From contig NZ_PEEX01000001.1 in NCBI RefSeq assembly GCF_002754245.1, positions 3,390,001-3,454,000 on the forward strand: a stretch of 64,000 bases of DNA, written 5' to 3'. The stretch is from Chryseobacterium sp. 52 (lineage in GTDB: Bacteria > Bacteroidota > Bacteroidia > Flavobacteriales > Weeksellaceae). The notes under the pieces are model-generated. The model had not been told where the DNA came from and made no database searches. It saw nothing but the letters and a program-made list of their open reading frames with translations. The position numbers were made by a program, and so were the translations under genes. Of the stretch, positions 17,340-26,237 are shown piece after piece. Position 1 is the stretch's first letter, and every line of letters begins with the position of its first letter.

Positions 17340-18182
17340 ATGAAAATAATCATCCACGGCGGTTTTTTCTCTGAAAGTGACCAAAGCCATGAAATAAAGA
17401 CCGCAAAACAAAATTCGCTGAAAGATATCGCTCAGAAAGCCTTTGAATATCTTCAGGACCATTCTGCTTTTGATACGGCTGCTTATGCGGTTTCTCTTCT
17501 GGAAAATGATCCCCTTTATAATGCAGGCATTGGTTCGCAGATACAAAGTGACGGTGTAATCCGTATGAGTGCCGCGATTATGGATGGCGAAACGCAAAAG
17601 TTAAGCGGCGTGATTAACCTTCAGGATGTAAAAAACCCGATTTTTGTAGCAAAAGAGCTCATCAAAGAAGATGACAGGGTTCTGGGCGGAAATGGGGCTA
17701 AAATTTATGCCACCGAACACGGCTTTGAAAATTTCTCAACTGAACTCCCTCAAAGAAGAAGTGAATATGAAGCTAAGCTTAATAATGGCGGAAAAGGAAC
17801 TGTGGGCTGTATTGCTCTTGACAAAGATGGAAAACTGGCCGTAGCAACATCTACAGGCGGGAAAGGTTTTGAAATTCCGGGGAGAATCTCAGATTCTGCA
17901 ACCGTGGCAGGAAATTATGCCAATTCGATTTGTGCGGTAAGCTGCACAGGCGTTGGAGAAGATATTGTAAGTAATGCTACTGCTGCAAAGATCGTCACAA
18001 GAACGACTGACGGAATGAGCCTGGAACAAGCTTTCAATAAAACATTTGAGGAGCTTAAAACAATTGATGGGTTTGCAGGAGCCATTGCTATTGATAAAGA
18101 TGGAAATATGTATCATCAGGATTCTTATCCAACCATGGTATTTGCCAGCTTCGATGGAGAAAATTTTGAAACCTTCCAATAA
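17340..18182 (+). CDS. isoaspartyl peptidase / plant-type L-asparaginase
   Basis: An Ntn-hydrolase that splits beta-aspartyl dipeptides. Beside cphA and cphB it should hydrolyse beta-Asp-Arg to aspartate and arginine. The self-cleavage and nucleophile site is GGKGTVGC, with Thr154 becoming the N-terminus of the beta subunit. The N-terminal MKIIIHGG and the late DGFAGAIAIDKDGN are typical of the family. The 280-residue length lacks a signal peptide and is slightly short but complete. It lies 103 bases after cphB; a hairpin at 17249-17277 lies in that gap. Confidence 0.92.
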   Translation: MKIIIHGGFFSESDQSHEIKTAKQNSLKDIAQKAFEYLQDHSAFDTAAYAVSLLENDPLYNAGIGSQIQSDGVIRMSAAIMDGETQKLSGVINLQDVKNPIFVAKELIKEDDRVLGGNGAKIYATEHGFENFSTELPQRRSEYEAKLNNGGKGTVGCIALDKDGKLAVATSTGGKGFEIPGRISDSATVAGNYANSICAVSCTGVGEDIVSNATAAKIVTRTTDGMSLEQAFNKTFEELKTIDGFAGAIAIDKDGNMYHQDSYPTMVFASFDGENFETFQ

Positions 18183-18216
18183 TTTTAACATTTTTTTATA
18201 ATCTTATTTAAATTTT

Positions 18217-18232
18217 TGGCACGTATTTTACA
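18217..18232 (+). promoter_or_regulatory. candidate sigma-54 promoter for the YtxH gene
   Basis: TGGCACG, four bases, then TTACA closely matches the -24/-12 consensus TGGCACG-N4-TTGCA, with one change (A for G in the -12 GC). Spacing is correct, and the site is 50 bases upstream of the ATG at 18282. Confidence 0.4.
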
Positions 18233-18281
18233 TGTTTAGTAATAACAAATTTTAATACACAATTTTTTAAAAATAGAAATC

Positions 18282-18518
18282 ATGGGAAACAAAACAAAAG
18301 GTTTATTGGCTTTATTAGGTATTGGTGCTTTAGCATTCTGGAAATACAAAAACTCTACTCCTGAAGAGAAGCAGGCAGTAAAAGATAAAATTAACAGTGC
18401 TAAGGACAATCTAAACAAATGGGGAAATGATGTGAAAAATAAAGCAAATGATGTTGCTTCCCAGGTTCAGAACAAAGTAGATGAAGCTAAAACAAAAGCA
18501 GAAGATTCTTTAAGCTAA
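18282..18518 (+). CDS. YtxH-like small membrane-anchored protein
   Basis: A 78-residue protein with one N-terminal hydrophobic segment (LLALLGIGALAFW, residues 8-20). A long charged helix rich in Lys, Asp, Ala and Asn follows (KDKINSAKDNLNKWGNDV...), predicted to be a coiled coil or LEA-like. This fits the YtxH family, often linked to general stress in Firmicutes; its molecular role is unknown. It is monocistronic, with a possible sigma-54 promoter upstream and a strong terminator downstream. Confidence 0.75.
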   Translation: MGNKTKGLLALLGIGALAFWKYKNSTPEEKQAVKDKINSAKDNLNKWGNDVKNKANDVASQVQNKVDEAKTKAEDSLS

Positions 18519-18551
18519 AAGCAGATTAGTTTTTTTAACATTCATATATAG

Positions 18552-18590
18552 AAAGTCATCATAATCTTAAGATTATGATGACTTTTTTTT
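18552..18590 (+). terminator. strong intrinsic terminator after YtxH gene
   Basis: AAAGTCATCATAATC pairs perfectly with GATTATGATGACTTT around a four-base loop and is followed by a run of Ts. Confidence 0.88.
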
Positions 18591-18643
18591 TGAGCAAACC
18601 GTCTAATATTTTTAGATATTTTAGTTTCTTAATGATGAAAGAA

Positions 18644-19435
18644 TTATATTTTATGTCCTCTCAAAGCATAAACCAGTGGCATTTTACTGCCGAATGGCTG
18701 AATTCTCCATTTTCCTTTTTCAAATTCTTCCACATGGCTGAAACATGGATACGGTGACCAGTCAAATTCCTGGAAAATATCGAGCTGTATGTTATGTTTC
18801 ATCAAATTCTGTAGAACCTCAGCTAAAGAGTGATTCCACATAACATACTCCTGAACAATATCTGCCGACTGATCTGCGTAAGTTCCTTCGTAAGTTTCTA
18901 CAATGGGTTTCTCATTAAAATAACTGTAAGTAACTTTCGTAAAATCATCATCAAACATCCAGACTGCAGGATGAAATTCTGCCATCACCAATTTTCCTCC
19001 GGGTTTCAGAAAATGACTGATCACACCTGCCCATTTGTCCAGATCAGGGAGCCAGCCTATTACACCGTAACTGGTATAGATGATATCAAATTTCTGTTCC
19101 AAAACATCGGGAAGGCTATAGACATCTGAACAGATAAATTTTGTATCAGTTCCGCACTTCTGCGCCAGATCTTTTCCGGTTTCAATTGCTTTGTCTGATA
19201 AATCTACGCCGGTAACTTCTGCTCCCATTCTGGAAAGGGAAATAGAATCCTGTCCAAAATGACACTGCAGATGAAGAATACTTTTGCCTTTTATATCTCC
19301 CAAAAGGTCAGTTTCAATAGAGTTTAGAGAACTTCTTCCCTTTAAAAATTCATCAACAAAATAAAAATCCGATTTTAAATGTGGATCTACTTTGGCATTC
19401 CAGGAGTTTTTATTAATTTCTAGATAGTTTTCCAT
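18644..19435 (-). CDS. class I SAM-dependent methyltransferase
   Basis: A 263-residue soluble methyltransferase. The SAM-binding motif I variant is ILHLQCHFGQDSISL, followed by the acidic strand-2 end in VTGVDLS and motif II near FDIIYTSYGVIGWL. The Rossmann core lies at about residues 50-160, with a specific C-terminal part (IFQEFDWSPYPCF). The small-molecule substrate cannot be read from sequence. It is a single gene, with about 260 bases of apparently empty DNA before the PH/SHOCT genes. Confidence 0.85.
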   Translation of the reverse strand: MENYLEINKNSWNAKVDPHLKSDFYFVDEFLKGRSSLNSIETDLLGDIKGKSILHLQCHFGQDSISLSRMGAEVTGVDLSDKAIETGKDLAQKCGTDTKFICSDVYSLPDVLEQKFDIIYTSYGVIGWLPDLDKWAGVISHFLKPGGKLVMAEFHPAVWMFDDDFTKVTYSYFNEKPIVETYEGTYADQSADIVQEYVMWNHSLAEVLQNLMKHNIQLDIFQEFDWSPYPCFSHVEEFEKGKWRIQPFGSKMPLVYALRGHKI

Positions 19436-19699
19436 GGTATTATTTGTTTTTTATTTAAGTCCGGAAGATAGTGTAAATGGCAGAAAGTCTAAAAGAGCAA
19501 TATCCGAATCTTATTGTATTGCAATCTGACCATTTCTTTATCTTCATTCACTTTTTTAATGCATTGATTTTATGTAAATAATAAACAGCTGAATAATTCA
19601 CATCGAATTTTTCAGAAGCTTTAGTTTATCTGTGATTTTATAGGATACTACAGGCACAGCATAAGACTAAAAATAAATGATAAAATCTCATTAGAAAAT

Positions 19700-20233
19700 T
19701 TATTGATTAAGCAGTTTTTTCTTTTGCTCATTAAATTCTTCTTCACTTACAACTCCATTTTCTTTTAACTTTCCCAGCTGCTCTAATTGATCCAAAATTG
19801 TAGGGACAGACTTATTCTGAAAATATTCTTTAGGACGGGACATAAAATCTCTTACTTTTTCGCAAAATAATTCAGCCTCATATTTACCAACACCATCGAT
19901 CTCAACAATATGATCTGATACCTGAATATCAATGGACCCTAACATTAATGAAGTTTCGTATTGTATAGAACTTATCTTGTCATAAGAAAAATCCTCAACC
20001 TTTAGTCCGTACATGAATTCTTTATCTACGAAAATCAATCTTCTGTCGGTCGCTACCAAAATGATATGATGCTTCGTCGTTTTATTTCTACCTTCTACAA
20101 GATAAACGATTTTTTCATCCTTTGAAAGGACATCAGGAAGTTCACGAATTTCTTTTCTCGCAAAAAAAGTGGGATTAATATCCAATTTTTCCAACTCTTC
20201 TTTTATTTCGTCGAGTCTTGACATTTCACTCAT
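19700..20233 (-). CDS. PH-like and SHOCT domain protein, paralogue 1
   Basis: A 177-residue protein with a YokE/bacterial PH-like domain (about 35-135: KIVYLVEGRN...RRLIFVDKEFMYGLKVEDF) and a C-terminal SHOCT motif (LEQLGKLKENGVVSEEEF, about 150-175). SHOCT is a short helical module thought to mediate oligomerisation. Unlike its two paralogues at 20965 and 21828 it lacks the N-terminal zinc-binding region. No membrane segment is seen. Function is unknown. Confidence 0.75.
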   Translation of the reverse strand: MSEMSRLDEIKEELEKLDINPTFFARKEIRELPDVLSKDEKIVYLVEGRNKTTKHHIILVATDRRLIFVDKEFMYGLKVEDFSYDKISSIQYETSLMLGSIDIQVSDHIVEIDGVGKYEAELFCEKVRDFMSRPKEYFQNKSVPTILDQLEQLGKLKENGVVSEEEFNEQKKKLLNQ

Positions 20234-20311
20234 AGCAGTAGTTTAGTGTCCTAAATTACTATTTCTTTCTGAAAAAGAATTTAATTCAATTTAAAAATTT
20301 GAAACCCTTCA

Positions 20312-20947
20312 TCAAATTACAATAGAGGTATAATTACTGTAAAGCTTCCATCCTATGGATTCGTAGAGTGCTCTTCCCTCTTCTGTTGCTACTAAAAAAT
20401 GATTGGAAATATGGTTTGATAATGCAATTTTTTCAAGTTCTTTCATCAAAAAAGTAGCGAGACCTTTTCTACGGTGCTTTTCTTCTGTTACAATTCTGTC
20501 ATACACTGCGAGATCATCTACAAGAACAACACGGCCAACAGATGCCGGCTCTCCATTTTCAGAAAAGATTTTAACGACGGTTGTGGAATTATATGTTTCA
20601 TATTCAATCCGGTAACCTTCAGATAATTTTGCTTCTGAATTTTTCATTGAGCCTAAACAGTACATCATATATCCCGGAGGCTGCATTTTCCATTTCTCAG
20701 ATACCTTTTTGCTAACCTCATCCGGAGAAGCACAGACTTTGAGATAAATCCAGGGCTCTTCAATCTGCTTTGAAAGCTCAAGAAAATCATGATTGAGTTC
20801 AGGGAAAACATATCTTATTTTTTGCTTTTCCTCTCCTACTTCAACCTTAAATCCGGATTTATATCTAACAGGAAGTGGAAGCTTTCTGGACAACAACCAA
20901 GCTTTCAGCCATTGTTCTATAATATCATATAACTTTTTATCTTCCAC
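20312..20947 (-). CDS. GNAT family N-acetyltransferase
   Basis: A 211-residue protein whose C-terminal half is a GNAT fold. The acetyl-CoA-binding motif A is EEKHRRKGLATFLMKEL (R-x-x-G-x-A form), preceded by VDDLAVYDRIV. The N-terminal 90 residues are a less conserved extension. It lies between two PH/SHOCT paralogues with short gaps and the same orientation, so it is probably co-transcribed. The acceptor substrate is unknown. Confidence 0.82.
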   Translation of the reverse strand: MEDKKLYDIIEQWLKAWLLSRKLPLPVRYKSGFKVEVGEEKQKIRYVFPELNHDFLELSKQIEEPWIYLKVCASPDEVSKKVSEKWKMQPPGYMMYCLGSMKNSEAKLSEGYRIEYETYNSTTVVKIFSENGEPASVGRVVLVDDLAVYDRIVTEEKHRRKGLATFLMKELEKIALSNHISNHFLVATEEGRALYESIGWKLYSNYTSIVI

Positions 20948-20964
20948 TATTTTATGGATTACAT

Positions 20965-21810
20965 TTACGAAATTTGGTCCAAAAGTTTCTTTTTCTGTTC
21001 TGCAAATTCTTCTTCGGTTAAAATTCCGCTTTCTCTTAATTTCCCCAGTTTTTCAAGCTGTTCAAAAATAAGATTTGATGCTACTTCTTTTGTTGCACCC
21101 AGCTGTTTCTGACCTATTTCTTTGTTGTAAATTTTTTCGATGAAATTATAAAATATTTCAGCATCCTGCCTGTCGTAAAAGCATTCGAAGTCAATAACCT
21201 TATTTCCGATATGGAGTTTAATGATAGGAGATATGGAATTACTTACAAAGCTTACTTCAGTGATTGTTTCATTAGTATACTCATTCACTTTTACAGGAGA
21301 AAACATTGCTTTTGACACAGAAACAATCCTTTTTGGCGTTACCAGTAAAATGCCGGCATCTACCGTATTTAAAAACTGGGCATCTGTTGCTGCTATAATG
21401 ATTTCATCGGTGCCAATTATATGCGGAAGCTCTTTGATCTCTCCTTTCGTAAACATAGAGAGGTTGGCGCCAACCCGCTGCAGCTGGTATTTTATTTCTT
21501 TTAATCTTCTTTTATAAAGATCATGAGGCATCTCATCCGGATTGATAAATACCGACCTGTTTTCTATCTGAATTTCTTGTGCTATTTCTTTAGGTTGTTC
21601 TGTTTCCGGTTCTATTTTCCCTGTTTGAACAAGACTTTTAATATCATTGATACTGAATGCATTGAGGTTGTACAGAAGTTCCTGATGGATACTGCTTACT
21701 TTATCCAGGCATTTATTACACAGATTGCCTCCGTCTGAAAGTTTGTTTTCTCCTAAAAGCGTGTCTATTGACGTCAGTTCAGCATTACATAATGCACAGA
21801 TATTGCCCAT
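20965..21810 (-). CDS. zinc-ribbon, PH-like and SHOCT domain protein, paralogue 2
   Basis: A 281-residue protein in three parts. The N-terminal zinc-binding region has CALCNAE and LCNKCLDK (CxxC pairs, residues about 5-37). A PH-like domain lies at about 120-235 (IIAATDAQFLN...GILLVTPKRIVSV). A C-terminal SHOCT segment reads FEQLEKLGKLRESGILTEEEF. The layout matches its neighbour at 21828, which starts 18 bases away on the same strand, showing tandem duplication. The role is unknown; zinc-ribbon plus PH plus SHOCT suggests a scaffold or sensor. Confidence 0.75.
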   Translation of the reverse strand: MGNICALCNAELTSIDTLLGENKLSDGGNLCNKCLDKVSSIHQELLYNLNAFSINDIKSLVQTGKIEPETEQPKEIAQEIQIENRSVFINPDEMPHDLYKRRLKEIKYQLQRVGANLSMFTKGEIKELPHIIGTDEIIIAATDAQFLNTVDAGILLVTPKRIVSVSKAMFSPVKVNEYTNETITEVSFVSNSISPIIKLHIGNKVIDFECFYDRQDAEIFYNFIEKIYNKEIGQKQLGATKEVASNLIFEQLEKLGKLRESGILTEEEFAEQKKKLLDQIS

Positions 21811-21827
21811 TTTTATTTTCTTAATTT

Positions 21828-22742
21828 TTATAGTTTAGCCAACAGTTTTTTCTTCTGTTCAGCAAATTCTTCTTCAGTCAGAACACCCATTTCTCTCAAT
21901 TTTCCTAATTTTTCAAGCTGTTCAAAAATCACCGCAGGCGCTTCTTTCTCATCAGAATTCGATTGAGATGGCTGAGGTTGCTGTACCGTTTGCTGCTGTT
22001 GCAATTTAGCCTGCATCTGTTGAAGTCTGATCTGATCTTCAGAACGGCCAATATAACTCTGTACAGCGTCATAGAAGTTTTTTGCAGCACTCTTTATGTA
22101 GAGCTTGAATTCTGCAGTGAAACCCGGTGTATATACTTTTAACGTTGAAGACATCAGGCTGGTATCATGCTGTACTGAACTGACCTTGTGAAGGGGGAAT
22201 TCATTTTCAAAAACACCTCCGAAAAACTTTTTATCAATGAAGATGATTCTTTTCTCTGTTGAAACTACAATCCCTTCCAGATTATTATAAAGATATTTCC
22301 CTTCTGCAATGGCAATCAGTTTTTCGTCCTGGTCAAGGACATTCACCAGCTCCTCCACTTCACTGTCTACAAAAAGACTCAGCCTGGCACCTGTTGCCAC
22401 GATTTGGTCTTTGAGTTCATCCAGTCTCGAAGGTGCGTCTGCTGTATAAGTAAACTGAATACTTTGAGACGGGGTTTCTACAATTCGGGGTTGGGCTATT
22501 TCTATGGTTTGAAATTCTTCAGTTTCAATGGCCATCTCCTGTTCACCTCCGCCGTTCAGCACCATACTTCTTATCTGGACAATAGTATATTTTGCAAGGT
22601 CGGATACAAGATCTTTATTGACATTTGTGGCTTTATTCAGGCATTTATTGCACAGGATTCCTCCGTCGGAAAGTTTATTTTCGCCTAAAAGCGTATCCAT
22701 GGAGGTAAGCGGAGTTCCGCATAAAGAACATTCAGTGTTCAT
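21828..22742 (-). CDS. zinc-ribbon, PH-like and SHOCT domain protein, paralogue 3
   Basis: A 304-residue protein closely parallel to the 20965 gene: N-terminal CSLCGTPL and LCNKCLNK cysteine pairs, then the shared phrase LLGENKLSDGG. The PH-like part is at about 130-235 (KRIIFIDKKFFGGVFENEF), followed by a Gln-rich linker (QQQQTVQQPQPSQ) and a SHOCT tail. It is the first gene of the minus-strand PH/SHOCT group, so its upstream region (22743-23119) should hold the promoter. Function is unknown. Confidence 0.75.
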   Translation of the reverse strand: MNTECSLCGTPLTSMDTLLGENKLSDGGILCNKCLNKATNVNKDLVSDLAKYTIVQIRSMVLNGGGEQEMAIETEEFQTIEIAQPRIVETPSQSIQFTYTADAPSRLDELKDQIVATGARLSLFVDSEVEELVNVLDQDEKLIAIAEGKYLYNNLEGIVVSTEKRIIFIDKKFFGGVFENEFPLHKVSSVQHDTSLMSSTLKVYTPGFTAEFKLYIKSAAKNFYDAVQSYIGRSEDQIRLQQMQAKLQQQQTVQQPQPSQSNSDEKEAPAVIFEQLEKLGKLREMGVLTEEEFAEQKKKLLAKL

Positions 22743-23119
22743 TTGGTTTTATGTTTAATAGTTTATTTCTAAAACAGAATTTTCATCCTGCTTTAAAGTA
22801 TAAGTTTCTTCTTAAAGATGCATTCACATTGCATAAATCTTCTATCAGCATCTCAATAAAAAAGGCTTACACGCTAATTTTTGTCTTAAAAGTAAGTATT
22901 TTTTACAATTTGTAAAGCAGTTTTTATGTTCAATACACATTTTATCTCTTCTGACTCAACTTACGGTTATGTTTAATTGATCTTTTATGCTTTGAAAATG
23001 AATTAAATGTCAGAAAATAAGAAGATACGTTAGAAACCTGCTCCTATTAAAAAGCAGGTCTATTTTTTGTCAATCATAAAAGTATCAGGAAAAAAGCGGT
23101 TTGCTTTCTGAACGTAATT
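22743..23119. other. intergenic gap, little content recognised
   Basis: 377 bases between the PH/SHOCT group and the end of the mannose operon. It must contain the promoter of the 21828 gene, but no clear TTG/TAnnTTTG pair was found. A small hairpin (ACCTGC/GCAGGT, 23036-23059) followed by T-rich DNA, and a weak hairpin near 23089-23108 reading into the mannose operon end, were noticed. No convincing ORF is present. Confidence 0.5.
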
Positions 23120-24475
23120 TTATTTCTGAAGCCATTCTTCTTCGATTTCTTCAAGTGTTTTCCCTTTGGTTTCCGGAACCTTCTTCCAGATAAAGATCAA
23201 AGCAACGAAAGCAGCTGTCATATATAGCCAGAATGTATAAGCTGCTCCCAAAGATCCCATAAGTAAAGGAAAGGTCTGTGAAACAGCAAAAACGGCGAGC
23301 CAAAGAAAGAAAGTGGCTATAGACATTGCTGTACCCCGTGCACTGTTAGGAAATATTTCAGAAATTACAACAAATGTAAGCGGGCCAAGCGACATGGCAA
23401 AGCTGGCAATATACCCAAGTATCGCAATAAGTATGATAATGCCTTGCTGTTGCATAAAAAAAGCAAAACCTACAATACCCAGAGAAATAATCATTCCCGC
23501 AATGCCATACAGCAGTAGCGTTTTGCGTCCCCAGTAATCCACATATTTTATGGCTACAAAAGTGAATATTACATTAATAACGCCTACAATTATGGTCTGC
23601 AGTAGAGCTGAACCTGATCCTACCCCGGTTGATTTAAAGATCTCAGGAGCATAATACATAATGGCATTGATCCCTGTAATCTGTGAAAATACAGCTAGCA
23701 TTATCCCTATGACAAGTGCTTTTTTCAGTTTTAAATCTTTCAGATGGGAAAATGAAAAAGGACGTGTATCTTTCAATGATTCTTTAATAGAACTGAGCTC
23801 TGCAGTCGCCTTTTTTTCTCCATGAATAAGATTCAGTATGGATAAAGCTTCTGTGTATCGTTTTTTTTCTACCAGCCAGCGTGGGCTTTCGGGAACCGAA
23901 AAAAGCAGCACAATAAAAATTAACGAAGGAATAATACCTGAGCCAAACATCCATCTCCATCCGTAAGAAACATTCCAGCTTTCATCATAAATACCGGCAA
24001 TATAAGCATTCACGAAATAAATAATAAGGATACCCGTTACAATACCCAACTGGAAAATTGAAACCAGACGCCCCCGTATGGCCGCAGGTGCCATTTCTGA
24101 AATATACATCGGCGAAAGTATGGACGCGATGCCTATTCCCATCCCACCAATAATACGAAATCCTACAAAGAGCCAAAGACCTGGCGCTAATGCAGTCCCG
24201 ACAGAGGAAATAATAAATAGCAGTGCAGAAATCATTAAAACTTTTTTCCTTCCAATCCGGTCACTCAGCAGACCTGAATACATAGCCCCCACAAGGCATC
24301 CCAGCAAAGCACATGAAGCCGTCCAACCTGTCATGGCATCAGACAAATGATAATAAGTCCGCATAAAACCAATAGATCCGGAAATTACCGCTGTATCATA
24401 GCCGAATAATAAGCCTCCAACGGATGCTACCAGAACAGCCTTATAAATAATGAGAGTATTTTTAATCTGCTGCAT
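23120..24475 (-). CDS. sugar porter family MFS transporter
   Basis: A 451-residue, 12-helix inner-membrane symporter of the xylose/galactose/glucose type. Signature motifs seen are GGLLFGYDTAVISGS, DRIGRKK between helices 2 and 3, PESPRWLVEKKR after helix 6, and PETKGKTLEEIE at the end. It starts five bases after the isomerase stop and is the last gene of the mannoside operon, so mannose or a related hexose released by the secreted mannosidase is the likely substrate. Confidence 0.9.
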   Translation of the reverse strand: MQQIKNTLIIYKAVLVASVGGLLFGYDTAVISGSIGFMRTYYHLSDAMTGWTASCALLGCLVGAMYSGLLSDRIGRKKVLMISALLFIISSVGTALAPGLWLFVGFRIIGGMGIGIASILSPMYISEMAPAAIRGRLVSIFQLGIVTGILIIYFVNAYIAGIYDESWNVSYGWRWMFGSGIIPSLIFIVLLFSVPESPRWLVEKKRYTEALSILNLIHGEKKATAELSSIKESLKDTRPFSFSHLKDLKLKKALVIGIMLAVFSQITGINAIMYYAPEIFKSTGVGSGSALLQTIIVGVINVIFTFVAIKYVDYWGRKTLLLYGIAGMIISLGIVGFAFFMQQQGIIILIAILGYIASFAMSLGPLTFVVISEIFPNSARGTAMSIATFFLWLAVFAVSQTFPLLMGSLGAAYTFWLYMTAAFVALIFIWKKVPETKGKTLEEIEEEWLQK

Positions 24476-24480
24476 ATTAA

Positions 24481-26235
24481 TTATTTTAAGATTTTATCTT
24501 TAATCATATCTGTACGGATGGATGCTTTTATAGTGGCACATTCTTTACCCTCACTCTCCCCATAAGGTGTAATGGTATAAGCTCCAACAGATGCCGGTAC
24601 TATAAAGGTTTCAGCATAGCGGATTATATATGGGGCAAAGCTTTCATCAGGGCTTTCTATAATGACTTCCCGTCCTTCAATCAGGTTTAAAACATTCACA
24701 ATCCCCTCAGTATGGTGCAAGACTTTTTTACTAAACCAATGTCGTCTGGTCTCAATAAAAGACAGCGCATCCAGGCCGGTTCGTTCTTCATGCCATCCAT
24801 CACCATCTGCAACAGGTACTGTAAGATTCAGTATATTTTCTTTTGTCCATGATGCAACGCGGTTCCACTGTATTGTATTTTTACCGTGTTCCAGGAATAT
24901 TGGTCTTGGTTTTCCATCAAGCCCCATGCGTTCCCAATCCCAGAGTTTAAATGTAAAGATATATGGCGTAGCACTTATTTCCAGTACGACAGAATTGGCT
25001 CCAGAACAATGAACGGTTCCAGCTGGTATTGATACATGATCATGTTTACGAACAGGCCATTTCTGTACATATTCATCTGCATCAAACGAAGCATTGGTAT
25101 TCTGTGCTTTTTCCAAATCTCTGATCATATTTTCAGGATTTATATTTTCTTTCAGACCGAGATATACGAAAGCTTCTTCCCCTGCATCCAGTATGTAGTA
25201 GCTTTCATCCTGTGTATATGACATTCCGAATTTTTCCTTTATATAGTCTTTCAATGGATGTACCTGCAGACTTAGATTGCCTCCTCCCATGGTATCCAAA
25301 AAATCAAAACGGATTGGAAACTCATCTCCAAAACCTTCGTATACTTTTTCCCCCAGTAAAGCTTCAGGCTGAAAAAATACAAGATTCACCGATGGTATTT
25401 CTACAACTTCATCTCCAAATCCCAATAACAAACTGTTTTCTTCAGGAACACAGTCAAATCCCCAGGCATAGTTCGGAAGGCTTCTATCAAGGTCACAGAC
25501 TTCTTTCAGCCATTGCCCTCCCCAAGGACCGGGATCAAAAAACGGAACAACTCTGAAAGGTGAAGTGACAATTTGTTCTAAAGCATCATACATTGCATCT
25601 ACGGTAATCATCTTTGGCTGCTGGCGCTTTGTAGTATCCAGAACAAAATGGCTATTTTCCAGTATTCTTTTTTTATAACGATCACACACCCGCCAGTCTA
25701 CAAAATACGCATGTTTATATTGGTAGGAAAAAGAGTCTGTATAATTTGTTTTCCCCAGATTACAGGCCGTATTATTACGGTAGCGTTTCTGTATTTCCCA
25801 GCGGGGCATATCTGCATAAAGGATCAACTGCGGATGACTGTTCAGCAGAAGTGCTCCAGGCCCTACAATAACCACACAACCCTTTGCAGAATCTATATTT
25901 CTCTTCAGTTCAATTATTTTTGTCTTATCAAAATAATCTTCCAGTTCAAGAGATGTCATGTATCCAAATACGGGATCATCAGTAACGTAAGGCTCTACCA
26001 ATGCACTAATTTCTGCTTCCGACTTCATCGCAGAGTAGCTATTAATGATCAAAGCAGGATTCAGATACTCCCTTACCTCTGTTATAATTTCTTCCACAAA
26101 AACACCCGGATAGCATTCAATAGCAATGATCTTTGGGGTATCCTCGGTTAATTTATTTATAATATTCTTCCAACCTGCAATACAGGTATGGTCTTTTATA
26201 GGGGTAACCGGAAATTTGTTGTAATTCGATTTCAT
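24481..26235 (-). CDS. class I mannose-6-phosphate isomerase with N-terminal kinase-like domain
   Basis: 584 residues in two parts. About 1-210 looks like a P-loop kinase remnant (IAIECYPGVFVEEI in place of a GxxxxGK loop; later FDKTKIIELKRN). From about 225 it is a zinc-dependent type I phosphomannose isomerase: PWGGQWLKEV, LQVHPLKDY with metal Gln/His, and VSIPAGTVHCSG. It converts mannose-6-phosphate to fructose-6-phosphate, receiving substrate from the ROK kinase upstream. At the junction a 15-base unit containing ATGAAATCGAAT is duplicated, so the end of the ROK gene and the start of this gene repeat each other. Confidence 0.85.
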   Translation of the reverse strand: MKSNYNKFPVTPIKDHTCIAGWKNIINKLTEDTPKIIAIECYPGVFVEEIITEVREYLNPALIINSYSAMKSEAEISALVEPYVTDDPVFGYMTSLELEDYFDKTKIIELKRNIDSAKGCVVIVGPGALLLNSHPQLILYADMPRWEIQKRYRNNTACNLGKTNYTDSFSYQYKHAYFVDWRVCDRYKKRILENSHFVLDTTKRQQPKMITVDAMYDALEQIVTSPFRVVPFFDPGPWGGQWLKEVCDLDRSLPNYAWGFDCVPEENSLLLGFGDEVVEIPSVNLVFFQPEALLGEKVYEGFGDEFPIRFDFLDTMGGGNLSLQVHPLKDYIKEKFGMSYTQDESYYILDAGEEAFVYLGLKENINPENMIRDLEKAQNTNASFDADEYVQKWPVRKHDHVSIPAGTVHCSGANSVVLEISATPYIFTFKLWDWERMGLDGKPRPIFLEHGKNTIQWNRVASWTKENILNLTVPVADGDGWHEERTGLDALSFIETRRHWFSKKVLHHTEGIVNVLNLIEGREVIIESPDESFAPYIIRYAETFIVPASVGAYTITPYGESEGKECATIKASIRTDMIKDKILK

Positions 26236-26237
26236 TA

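Noticed and set aside
23036..23059. ACCTGC/GCAGGT hairpin followed by T-rich DNA
   Set aside because: It would be a plus-strand terminator but no plus-strand gene or promoter lies before it; it could mark a small RNA, but nothing else supports that.
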